NCBI RefSeq assembly: GCF_014635345.1
Contig: NZ_BMCU01000002.1
Location: 372,001-436,000 of the forward strand
Length of the DNA: 64,000 bases
Source of the DNA: Rhodococcoides trifolii
GTDB lineage: Bacteria > Actinomycetota > Actinomycetes > Mycobacteriales > Mycobacteriaceae
Reading direction: 5' to 3'
Of the stretch, positions 57,191 through 64,000 are shown piece by piece. The stretch's first letter is position 1. Each line of letters begins with the position of its first letter. Both the position numbers and the translations under genes were made by a program. Below the pieces are notes generated by a model that saw nothing but the letters and a program-made list of their open reading frames with translations, searched no databases and was not told the origin of the DNA.

Positions 57191-59056
57191 GTGGAAATAG
57201 CTGTCTTTCTCGTCGCGCTCGTCGCCGGCGTTCTCGCCGTCACCGCGTTCGCTGAACGCCTCGACATCCCGCCGCCGCTGGCACTCATCGTGGTGGGCGT
57301 TGCGGCGTCGTACGTACCGGCGATGCCGGAAATCCGCCTGGAGCCCGAGCTTGTGCTCATCGGCCTGCTGCCGCCGCTGCTCTACGCCACGGCTATCCAG
57401 TCCTCTCTGGTCGACTTCAACGCGAACCGGCGGTCGATCCTGCTGCTGTCGGTCGGCCTCGTCGCGTTCACCACCGTGGGAGTGGGGGCGGTGGTGCATC
57501 TGATCGTGCCGAACATCTCGTGGCCAGCCGCGCTCGCCATCGGCGCTGTCGTCGCGCCGCCCGATGCCGTCGCCGCCACCGCGATCGGGCGACGGATCGG
57601 GTTGCCTCGGCGCATCGTCACGATTCTCGAGGGTGAATCACTGCTGAACGACGCCACCGCGCTGGTGGCCCTCAGCACGGCGATCTACGCGCTGAGCAAC
57701 TCCGTGCACCCGTGGACGATCGGGTTCGACTTCCTCCTCGCGGCCGGTGGCGGCATCGTGGTCGGTCTCGCCACCTTCTTCGTGGTCGCCAAGATCAGGC
57801 GCCGACTCGCGAATCCTGTTCTCGACACTGCGATTTCGCTCGTGATTCCGTTCGCCGCCTACCTCGTGGCCGAAGAGATCCACGCCTCCGGTGTCCTCGC
57901 CGTCGTCATCTCGGGTCTGTTGCTCGGTCACAAGGCCCCGATTCTGCAGTCGGCGCAATCGCGCATCGCCGAACGAATGAACTGGCGAACAATCGCCTAC
58001 ATCCTCGAGAACGCCGTCTTCCTCCTGATCGGTCTGCAGGCGTCGTGGCTGCTCGCCGATGTGAGCAAGAGTTCGCTCTCGGCGGTCACCATCGTCACCG
58101 TCTGTGCGTCGACGCTCGTCGCGGTGATCGTGCTGCGCATGGTCTGGGTGTACCTCGCACGATGGGTGCTGGTGCGACCCGGTGCCGATCGCGTCACCGG
58201 AACCAAGCCGTCCTGGCGTTACACCCTGCTCCTCGGTTGGGCCGGGATGCGCGGCGTGGTCACACTCGCTGCCGCGTTCGTCATCCCCGCCGGAACGCAG
58301 GACCGAGAGATATTGCTGCTCATCGCATTCACCGTCGTGGCCGGCACACTCTTCGTTCAGGGACTGTCGCTGCCGTGGCTCGCGCGCCGGCTCGAGGTGC
58401 CGTCGCCCGACCCCATGGACGACGCGCTCGCCCGCGCCACGTTGCTGCAGCAGGCGTCCAAGGCCGGTTACAAGGCGTTGGACGAGCTGGAGTACGAGGA
58501 TCCGCACGACGTGGAAGCGCTGATCCGCCAACGTGTCGATCAGCGCAACTTCGCCGCGTGGGAGCGTCTGGGCACCACACCCGATCAGGAGACGCCCAGC
58601 GAGCTGTACTCGCGGGTACGGCAGACCATGATCGACGCCGAACGTCACCGAATTCTGGAAATCCGCAGGTCCGGCACCGTCCCGTCGGAAGTGATCGGGG
58701 AGGTGTTGGCGATGCTCGACGTCGAGGAATCGATGATCGACCGGGCCGACGAAGCACGCAGCGACATCAGGTCGTCCAACATGCTGCGGGCGGGGCACAG
58801 CAAAAGTTGCGATGAACTGGATCGATACCCGGAGGTCGACACGCAGTCCGACGGCATCTGCCACGAGTGCGTGCGCGACGGTACCGAGTGGGTCGCGCTT
58901 CGGCAGTGTCTCGAATGCGGGCACGTGGCGTGTTGCGACTCCTCACCCAAACAGCATGCGACGGAACACTTCCACGAAACGACGCACCCGGTGATGGAGT
59001 CGGCGGAGCCGGGGGAGAGTTGGCGGTGGTGCTTCGTGCATCACTACACGGCGTGA
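57191..59056 (+). CDS. Monovalent cation/proton antiporter with C-terminal UBP-type zinc finger
   Basis: GTG 57191 gives 621 residues. About 400 N-terminal residues form 12 or so membrane segments of the CPA1 family (NhaP type), including the conserved region VAPPDAVAATAIG and EGESLLNDATALVAL. A cytoplasmic helical regulatory region follows. The last about 80 residues carry a UBP-type zinc finger (ICHEC, QCLECGHVACCD, then HFHETTHPV), a domain known to bind ubiquitin tails in eukaryotes and occasionally found in bacterial antiporters. Its role here is unknown. Confidence 0.93.
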   Translation: MEIAVFLVALVAGVLAVTAFAERLDIPPPLALIVVGVAASYVPAMPEIRLEPELVLIGLLPPLLYATAIQSSLVDFNANRRSILLLSVGLVAFTTVGVGAVVHLIVPNISWPAALAIGAVVAPPDAVAATAIGRRIGLPRRIVTILEGESLLNDATALVALSTAIYALSNSVHPWTIGFDFLLAAGGGIVVGLATFFVVAKIRRRLANPVLDTAISLVIPFAAYLVAEEIHASGVLAVVISGLLLGHKAPILQSAQSRIAERMNWRTIAYILENAVFLLIGLQASWLLADVSKSSLSAVTIVTVCASTLVAVIVLRMVWVYLARWVLVRPGADRVTGTKPSWRYTLLLGWAGMRGVVTLAAAFVIPAGTQDREILLLIAFTVVAGTLFVQGLSLPWLARRLEVPSPDPMDDALARATLLQQASKAGYKALDELEYEDPHDVEALIRQRVDQRNFAAWERLGTTPDQETPSELYSRVRQTMIDAERHRILEIRRSGTVPSEVIGEVLAMLDVEESMIDRADEARSDIRSSNMLRAGHSKSCDELDRYPEVDTQSDGICHECVRDGTEWVALRQCLECGHVACCDSSPKQHATEHFHETTHPVMESAEPGESWRWCFVHHYTA

Positions 59057-59093
59057 TGTGCGGGAAGGCCGCAGGCCGGCCGGGTCAGCGTCG

Positions 59094-59747
59094 TCAGCCG
59101 GCCGTGTACTCCTGCTCCGGCCTCCCGGTCGACCCGTATCGAAGCTGCATGCGCAGGCGCTGCTTCGACACGAGTGCGGCGAGATAGCGCTGCGCGGTGG
59201 CTCTGGAAATGCCGATCGCGGTCGCGACCTCGCCGGCCGACATCGGGGAGTCGGCACCGCGCACGGCCGTCAGAACCAGGTCTCGGGTCACGGTGTGCGA
59301 TGCAGCGACATCGGGTTTGGCGACAGCTCGCAACGCCTCCAGCGCCGCGTCGAGTTCGGGTTGGCTGATGTCGTCCGGTCGGTCCACGGCGCCGCGGTAG
59401 CGCGCGTACGCCTGCAATCGGTCGACCAGTGCCGATCGCGGGAACGGCTTGATCAGATAGGTGTACGCCCCGGCCGTGACGGCCGATCGGATGGACGCGC
59501 TGTCGGCCGCAGCGCTCAGAACGATTGCATCGCAGTGCAATCGGCGCACCAGGTCGATTCCCGAGCCGTCGGGAAGGTAGACGTCGACCAACGCGAGGTC
59601 GAACGAGGTGGTGGCGAGCAGTGCGTCAGCTTGTTCGATGCTGTTGGCCTGCGCTGTCACTGCGAACCCGTCGAGTGAATCGACAAGGCTTGCGTGAAGA
59701 TTGGCCACTCGGAAGTCGTCGTCGACGACGAGTACGGACAGGCTCAT
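59094..59747 (-). CDS. CitB/DcuR-family response regulator
   Basis: The 217-residue protein has an N-terminal receiver with phosphoacceptor Asp55 (LALVDVYLPDGSG) and the DDD acidic pocket at 9-11, then a linker and a C-terminal DNA-binding domain SAGEVATAIGISRATAQRYL typical of DcuR/DpiA/CitB regulators. It overlaps the kinase gene by ATGA and controls, by inference, the divergent citrate transporter gene. The stop lies beside a 7-bp-stem hairpin shared with the convergent antiporter gene end. Confidence 0.93.
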   Translation of the reverse strand: MSLSVLVVDDDFRVANLHASLVDSLDGFAVTAQANSIEQADALLATTSFDLALVDVYLPDGSGIDLVRRLHCDAIVLSAAADSASIRSAVTAGAYTYLIKPFPRSALVDRLQAYARYRGAVDRPDDISQPELDAALEALRAVAKPDVAASHTVTRDLVLTAVRGADSPMSAGEVATAIGISRATAQRYLAALVSKQRLRMQLRYGSTGRPEQEYTAG

Positions 59748-61423
59748 ACGTCGGCTCCGGTCGTCAGGGCGTGGGGGAGACGGGCGATGAACACCGCTCC
59801 GCCGCGGGTGTTGTCGGGGCCGGGCCGGCCACCCGAGTCGGCGATCCGGATGTCCCCACCGCGGCTACGCGCAATCTGCCGACTCAGGGCGAGCCCCAGC
59901 CCGCGGCCGCCCGGCGCCGTCGTCGTGCGCGTCGTGACGCCTTCGGTGAACGCCGACTCGGGGTCGAGCTCGACACCGTCACCGGTGTCGGCGACGGTGA
60001 TGTGCAATGTGGAGTCCTCCTGTAGCAGTTCGACTTCGACCTCCGCGGGCCGTCGCGCTCCGAGGCGAGCAGCGTCGACCGCGTTGTCGATCAGATTGCC
60101 GACGACCGTCGTGACGTCGACAGGCACCGCGACCGCGTCGCTGACCCAGGTGTTCTCCCCGAGCAGCAACCGCACGCCGCTTTCCCTGGCGTGCGCGGCC
60201 TTCGCGGTGAGGAATGCGCTCAGGTAGGGGTCGGACACCGTGTCGATGCCGCTCAGCGACTCGGCCCGCGGCCCTACCCCGAGTATCTCGTCGATGTATT
60301 CGGCAGCACGTTCGGGGTGCTCGTCGTGCAGCAGCCCGGAGATGAGATGCAACCGATTCGCGAATTCGTGGCGTTGCGCTCGAAGCGCCGAACTCATCGA
60401 CTGCACCGCATCGAGTTGGCGGGTCAGGGTGTCGACGTCGGTGCGGTCACGCACGGTCAGCACGGTTCCGAGGTTCCGTCCGTCGCGCATCACCTGCCGC
60501 GCCGACGCAATCACCACTCGGTCCTCGACGGAGGCGAGCAGAGGTTCGCCGGTGGCGTCGGCGATGACGTCCGACAGGCGCGGTGTCAGCCCGATGGTTC
60601 CGACGTCGGATCCGACGTCGCCGGCGATGGCCAGCAGCGTTCGTGCCTCGTCGTTCACGACGGTGACCACTCCCGCGGCGTCGACGGCGACGACTCCTTC
60701 GCCGATTCCGTGCAGCACCGCCTCCTGTTCGCGCACCAGCTCGGTGAGCTCCTCCGGTTCGAGGCCGAGCGTCAGCCGTTTCCACCGCCGCGCCAGGAGA
60801 ATGGAGCCGAGGACACCGAGAGCGAGGACCGCGCCCGTGACCAGACCGCCGTTGACGAGATCGCGAAACAGCTCTCCGCGGACGGCGGTGGTGGAGATTC
60901 CGACGCTGATCTCGCCCGCGACCACCTCGTCCGAACCCGGCTGGAACACAGGCACTTTCGCTCGGACGGAATCACCGAGGGTGCCGCGCTCCTGCTCGAC
61001 GACCTCGTTCCCCGCCAGGGCCGCCGTCGGGTCGGTGCTGACCACCTGACCCAGAACGGTCGGATCGGGATGCGCCAGCCGAAGGCCACGATCGTCGGTG
61101 ATGACGACGAACAACGCGTCGGTTCGCACCCGGTAACTCTCGGCCGCTCGCTGCAACGACCCGTTCGCCAGGACCGCTGCCGGCGCGGCGGGAGTGCCCG
61201 CAGTGTCGGCGGTCGCGAACTGGGTCACCTCGGAACGCACTTCGGGATCAGCCGCCACCGCGCGGGCAATCGCGAGTGCGCGTTGGCCGTATTCGTCCGA
61301 CAGACGTTGCCCACTGGTGAAAGCGAACGCGGCGAAGGCCGCGAGCAGGGTGAACGCGACCAAGGCGGCCTGCAGCAGCAGGACCTGGGTCCTCAGCCGG
61401 ATGGATCGCCTTCCCGCACGCAC
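59744..61423 (-). CDS. CitA/DcuS-family sensor histidine kinase
   Basis: The 559 residues show two membrane segments (about 12-36 and 188-210) enclosing a periplasmic PAS-like sensor, a cytoplasmic PAS domain (about 235-325), the family phosphoacceptor box RHEFANRLHLISGLL, and an ATPase with DNAVDAARLG and GGRGLGLALSRQIA. Members sense di- or tricarboxylates such as citrate, fumarate or malate. With the adjacent regulator and the divergent CitMHS gene it makes a carboxylate uptake system. Confidence 0.95.
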   Translation of the reverse strand: MRAGRRSIRLRTQVLLLQAALVAFTLLAAFAAFAFTSGQRLSDEYGQRALAIARAVAADPEVRSEVTQFATADTAGTPAAPAAVLANGSLQRAAESYRVRTDALFVVITDDRGLRLAHPDPTVLGQVVSTDPTAALAGNEVVEQERGTLGDSVRAKVPVFQPGSDEVVAGEISVGISTTAVRGELFRDLVNGGLVTGAVLALGVLGSILLARRWKRLTLGLEPEELTELVREQEAVLHGIGEGVVAVDAAGVVTVVNDEARTLLAIAGDVGSDVGTIGLTPRLSDVIADATGEPLLASVEDRVVIASARQVMRDGRNLGTVLTVRDRTDVDTLTRQLDAVQSMSSALRAQRHEFANRLHLISGLLHDEHPERAAEYIDEILGVGPRAESLSGIDTVSDPYLSAFLTAKAAHARESGVRLLLGENTWVSDAVAVPVDVTTVVGNLIDNAVDAARLGARRPAEVEVELLQEDSTLHITVADTGDGVELDPESAFTEGVTTRTTTAPGGRGLGLALSRQIARSRGGDIRIADSGGRPGPDNTRGGAVFIARLPHALTTGADV

Positions 61424-61589
61424 GTCCCCAGGCTAGTCCGAGACGGTGAGCACAATGCGCAAAACTCGCGGGAACGTCGGTTGCGCGGGTAGTGCGCACA
61501 AGCGAGGAGATGTGACGGCTCGCACGTAACTTCGGTCACAACCCCCGGGCCGAGTGGCCCAGAGAACACACCTCGACAAGGAGTTCACG
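61424..61589. promoter_or_regulatory. Divergent control region of the kinase and citrate transporter genes
   Basis: The 166-bp gap contains GCGCAA (61457-61462) and TTGCGC (61481-61486), an inverted repeat with an 18-bp centre, plus TGCGCA at 61493-61498. These are candidate sites for the CitB/DcuR-type regulator. AAGGAG at the right end is the transporter ribosome binding site. Confidence 0.5.
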
Positions 61590-62963
61590 ATGTTGGTGAT
61601 CCTCGGCTTCCTGATGGTAGCCGCGTTCATGTTCCTGATTCTGACCAAACGAGCGACGCCCGTCGTCGCCCTGACCTTGGTGCCCGTCATCTTCGGTCTG
61701 CTCGCCGGAGCCGGTCTCGGCATCGGTGACATGATCACCGACGGCATCAAATCCCTCGCCCCGACGGCAGCGTTGCTGTTCTTCGCGATCATCTTCTTCG
61801 GAATCATGATCGACGTCGGGCTGTTCGACCCGCTGGTGCGCGGCATCCTGCGCCTGGTGAAGAACGACCCGATGAAGCTCGTGGTCGGCACCGCGGTGCT
61901 CGCCATGGTCGTCTCCCTCGACGGCGACGGATCGACCACGTTCATCATCGTTACGTCCGCACTGCTGCCGCTCTACCTCAAACTCGGTGTGAGCCCGGTG
62001 ATCCTGACCGTCGTGGCCGGCCTGGCCAACGGCACCATGAACATCATCCCGTGGGGCGGACCCACCGTCCGCGCCGCATCGGCACTCGGAATCTCCCCGT
62101 CCGACGTCTTCATCCCGATGGTCCCCTCGCTCATCGTCGGTCTGATCATCGTGGTCCTGTTCTCGATCCACCTCGGCATCATGGAGCGCCGTCGCCTCGG
62201 CTCGCTCGTCTTCGAGAATCAGCTCGTCAAGCAGGGTGCAGGAACGTCGAAGACCACGACCGGCGGCGGAACCGGAGACGGTAACGACGACGGCGGCGAC
62301 ACCGGACGCTTCATCGACGGCCTCGACCCGAACCGCGACACGCTGCGCCCGAAGTTGCTGTGGTTCAACGCGATCCTGACCGTCACGCTCCTCGTCGTCC
62401 TCGTCATGGACATCCTCCCGATCCCGGTGCTCTTCATGATCGCCGCCTCGATCGCGCTGACGTTCAACTTCCCGAAGGTCAAGGAGCAGGGCGAGGCAAT
62501 TGCCCGGCACTCCTCCTCGATCGTCTCGGTGGTCGCGATGGTTCTCGCCGCCGCCATCCTCACCGGTGTCTTCCAGGGAACCGGCATGGTCGAAGCGATG
62601 GCGCAGTGGCTGCTCAACGTCATCCCGTCGGGAATGGGCCCCTACCTTGCCGTCATCACCGGTGTCCTGAGCCTCCCGCTCACCTTCTTCATGACCAACG
62701 ACGCGTTCTACTTCGGCATCCTCCCCGTGCTCTCGGAGACCGCCGCGAAGTACGGCATCGAGCCGGTCGAAATGGCACGCGCCTCGATCACCGGCCAGGC
62801 AGTCCACCTGCAGAGCCCGCTGGTCCCGGCCATCCTGCTCCTGGTCACCCTCGCCGGCGTCTCGCTCGCCGACCACCACAAGAAGGTTCTGTGGCGAGCG
62901 GCCGTGGTCTCGATCTCCATGCTGGTCGTCGGCGTCCTCGTCGGCCAGATCCCCTTCGGCTGA
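61590..62963 (+). CDS. CitMHS-family citrate transporter
   Basis: ATG 61590 behind AAGGAG gives 457 residues with about 12 membrane segments. The CitMHS pattern includes FFGIMIDVGLFDPLVRGILR, SLDGDGSTTFIIVTSALLPL and TNDAFYFGILPVLSE. Family members carry citrate complexed with a divalent metal together with protons. A cytoplasmic Gly/Asp-rich loop lies about residues 228-250. Divergent from the two-component genes that probably induce it; followed by a universal stress protein gene 12 bp on. Confidence 0.94.
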   Translation: MLVILGFLMVAAFMFLILTKRATPVVALTLVPVIFGLLAGAGLGIGDMITDGIKSLAPTAALLFFAIIFFGIMIDVGLFDPLVRGILRLVKNDPMKLVVGTAVLAMVVSLDGDGSTTFIIVTSALLPLYLKLGVSPVILTVVAGLANGTMNIIPWGGPTVRAASALGISPSDVFIPMVPSLIVGLIIVVLFSIHLGIMERRRLGSLVFENQLVKQGAGTSKTTTGGGTGDGNDDGGDTGRFIDGLDPNRDTLRPKLLWFNAILTVTLLVVLVMDILPIPVLFMIAASIALTFNFPKVKEQGEAIARHSSSIVSVVAMVLAAAILTGVFQGTGMVEAMAQWLLNVIPSGMGPYLAVITGVLSLPLTFFMTNDAFYFGILPVLSETAAKYGIEPVEMARASITGQAVHLQSPLVPAILLLVTLAGVSLADHHKKVLWRAAVVSISMLVVGVLVGQIPFG

Positions 62964-62975
62964 AACGGTTAGCAC

Positions 62976-63374
62976 ATGAGTGTCGCAGTACTGCACAGTA
63001 ACTCGGCCGAGGGCCGTGTCGCCCTCACCGAGGCGGTTCGAGAAGCACGGACCCGCTCCACCGACCTGATCGTCCTGCACGCGTTCTCCGGCTCGCAGGC
63101 CGCCGAAGAGAGCGAGGCGGCGGCTGTCGAGAACGCGGTGACCGCAGCGTTCTCGGAGATCGAATCGGCCGGAGACCTCGTCTGGAGCGTCTCCACCGGC
63201 CAACCGGACCCGGACGCCACGTCCACCCTGCTGGCCATGATCGACAAGGCCGATGCCGAGCTGGTGGTGGTCGGATCCCGCCACCGCTCCGCCGTCGGAA
63301 AGTTCCTGATGGGTCAGCCGATTCAGAGGCTTCTGCTGGAATCGCGGATTCCGGTGTTGCTGGTCAAGTCTTGA
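62976..63374 (+). CDS. Universal stress protein (UspA family)
   Basis: The 132 residues follow the Usp fold: ADAELVVVGSRHRSAVGKFL then MGQPIQRLLLESRIPVLLV, which holds the ATP-binding G-x2-G-x9-G(S/T)-type loop in a weak form. It is a single-domain member, probably binding nucleotide. Cotranscription with the citrate transporter suggests a link to energy or stress status. The stop overlaps the next start by TTGA. Confidence 0.9.
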   Translation: MSVAVLHSNSAEGRVALTEAVREARTRSTDLIVLHAFSGSQAAEESEAAAVENAVTAAFSEIESAGDLVWSVSTGQPDPDATSTLLAMIDKADAELVVVGSRHRSAVGKFLMGQPIQRLLLESRIPVLLVKS

Positions 63375-64000
63375 ACATCGCTCCACCCCGTGCGCGCTAC
63401 CTCCACCGTGGGGTAGCGCGCACAGCGCTGCGCTGGGTGGGTCTGGCGCTGGTCTCGACCGGTGGGTGGTTCCTGTTCGACGCGCTCGGCCTGACCGCGC
63501 CGTCGTTGTTCGCAGCCCTGGTCGTGGCTGTCGTCTTCGCGCTGACGGGCATCGGTCCGCGACGGCTCCCGAGGCCGCTGTCGATGGCCGCGCAGGGGAC
63601 GCTCGCGGTGACCATCGGCTTGATGGTCGACACGGAGACGTTGAGCGCGTTGGGCGACAACTGGATCCCCGCAGTCCTCGTCGGTCTGGCGACACTCGTC
63701 GTCAGTGCGGGCTGCGGCGCACTGTTGGCCCTGCATCGGGACGTGGACCCGATCACCGGCGCGCTGGCCCTGATCGCGGGTGGCGCAACGGGATTGGTTG
63801 CCATCGCCAAGGAGCTCGGCGGGGACGAACGGATCGTGGCCGTGGTGCAGTACCTCCGCGTGGCGCTCGTGGTGGTCACGATGCCGCTGGTGGTGACATT
63901 CGTCTTCCACGAGCAGTCGTCGTCGGGACCCACAGTCGCGGAGGACGGATCCTATTGGTGGGGAACGGTGTTCCTCCTCGGAGCCATCGTGATCGGCGTG
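63371..64000 (+). CDS. AbrB-family membrane protein (partial, runs off window)
   Basis: TTG 63371 overlaps the stress-protein stop; at least 210 residues are visible. Repeated membrane segments and Gly-rich turns (LALIAGGATGLVAIAKELGG) followed by AVVQYLRVALVVVTMPLVV match the AbrB/aidB-like regulator family formerly labelled ammonia monooxygenase. The family is a transporter-like duplicated membrane protein of unknown substrate. The 3' part lies outside the window. Confidence 0.75.
   Translation, partial: MNIAPPRARYLHRGVARTALRWVGLALVSTGGWFLFDALGLTAPSLFAALVVAVVFALTGIGPRRLPRPLSMAAQGTLAVTIGLMVDTETLSALGDNWIPAVLVGLATLVVSAGCGALLALHRDVDPITGALALIAGGATGLVAIAKELGGDERIVAVVQYLRVALVVVTMPLVVTFVFHEQSSSGPTVAEDGSYWWGTVFLLGAIVIGV

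Noticed and set aside
61536-63695. A 719-residue minus-strand open frame opposite the citrate transporter and stress protein
   Set aside because: The composition is Asp/Glu/Arg/His-rich shadow sequence; the plus-strand genes are clearly real.

Overview
The window is high-G+C actinobacterial DNA. Its chromosomal part carries a mycolic-acid FAS-II operon of mycobacterial layout (mabR, fabD, acpM, kasA, accD6) next to aceE, a DUF3052 gene and ahpE. A single kas gene is present and kasB is missing. This points to a Nocardiaceae host, most likely Rhodococcus; the assignment rests on gene order and recognised proteins, not on a database search.

Positions 1 to about 41080 are the right-hand part of a siphovirus-type prophage whose left end lies outside the window. 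Nearly all its genes are on the minus strand and overlap by ATGA, GTGA or TGATG. Read in the direction of transcription (high to low coordinates), they are: the genetic switch (38.3-37.4 kb); an early module with small proteins, a C5 DNA methyltransferase, an exonuclease plus RecT pair, an HNH endonuclease, a replication-initiator-like protein and a RuvC-like resolvase (37.4-28.2 kb); a putative small terminase and small proteins (28-25.4 kb); the large terminase (24.8-23.2 kb); small proteins and membrane proteins (23.1-18.8 kb); portal, MuF-like protein, protease and major capsid protein (18.8-9.0 kb); a cassette with holin-like, tail-fibre and SGNH-hydrolase genes (7.6-4.7 kb); and the major tail protein, head-tail joining proteins and a partial tail assembly chaperone (3.2-0 kb). 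Three plus-strand genes sit in this minus-strand genome: a membrane-anchored SGNH hydrolase with a small upstream gene (3.56-4.74 kb), and a membrane protein beside terminase (24.87-25.39 kb). The plus-strand lysogeny module (38.3-40.9 kb) encodes a repressor, an ImmA-like peptidase, a DUF3263 protein and a tyrosine integrase. It ends in paired arm-type repeats and a 42-bp 3' fragment of a CAT-anticodon tRNA gene, the attachment site.

The prophage has features worth following up. An inverted-repeat operator-like motif (half-site GGATACAGTG) recurs in gaps between operons. The capsid protease carries an inserted 2H phosphoesterase domain. The MuF protein ends in what looks like an ADP-ribosyltransferase fold with all catalytic motifs changed. 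Two SGNH hydrolases are encoded tail to tail with no gap. A separate direct repeat occurs four times in the immunity region.

The chromosome right of the attachment site carries a PAS protein, a GAF-GGDEF-EAL protein, a molybdopterin oxidoreductase, a serine beta-lactamase-like protein and a DUF3145 gene. A tandem hairpin repeat pair separates DUF3145 from the FAS-II operon. Then come mabR, aceE, DUF3052, ahpE, tRNA-Val(UAC), a cation/proton antiporter with a C-terminal UBP zinc finger, a citrate-type two-component system divergent from a CitMHS transporter, a universal stress protein and a partial AbrB-family membrane protein. No stretch longer than 300 bases lacks a gene.
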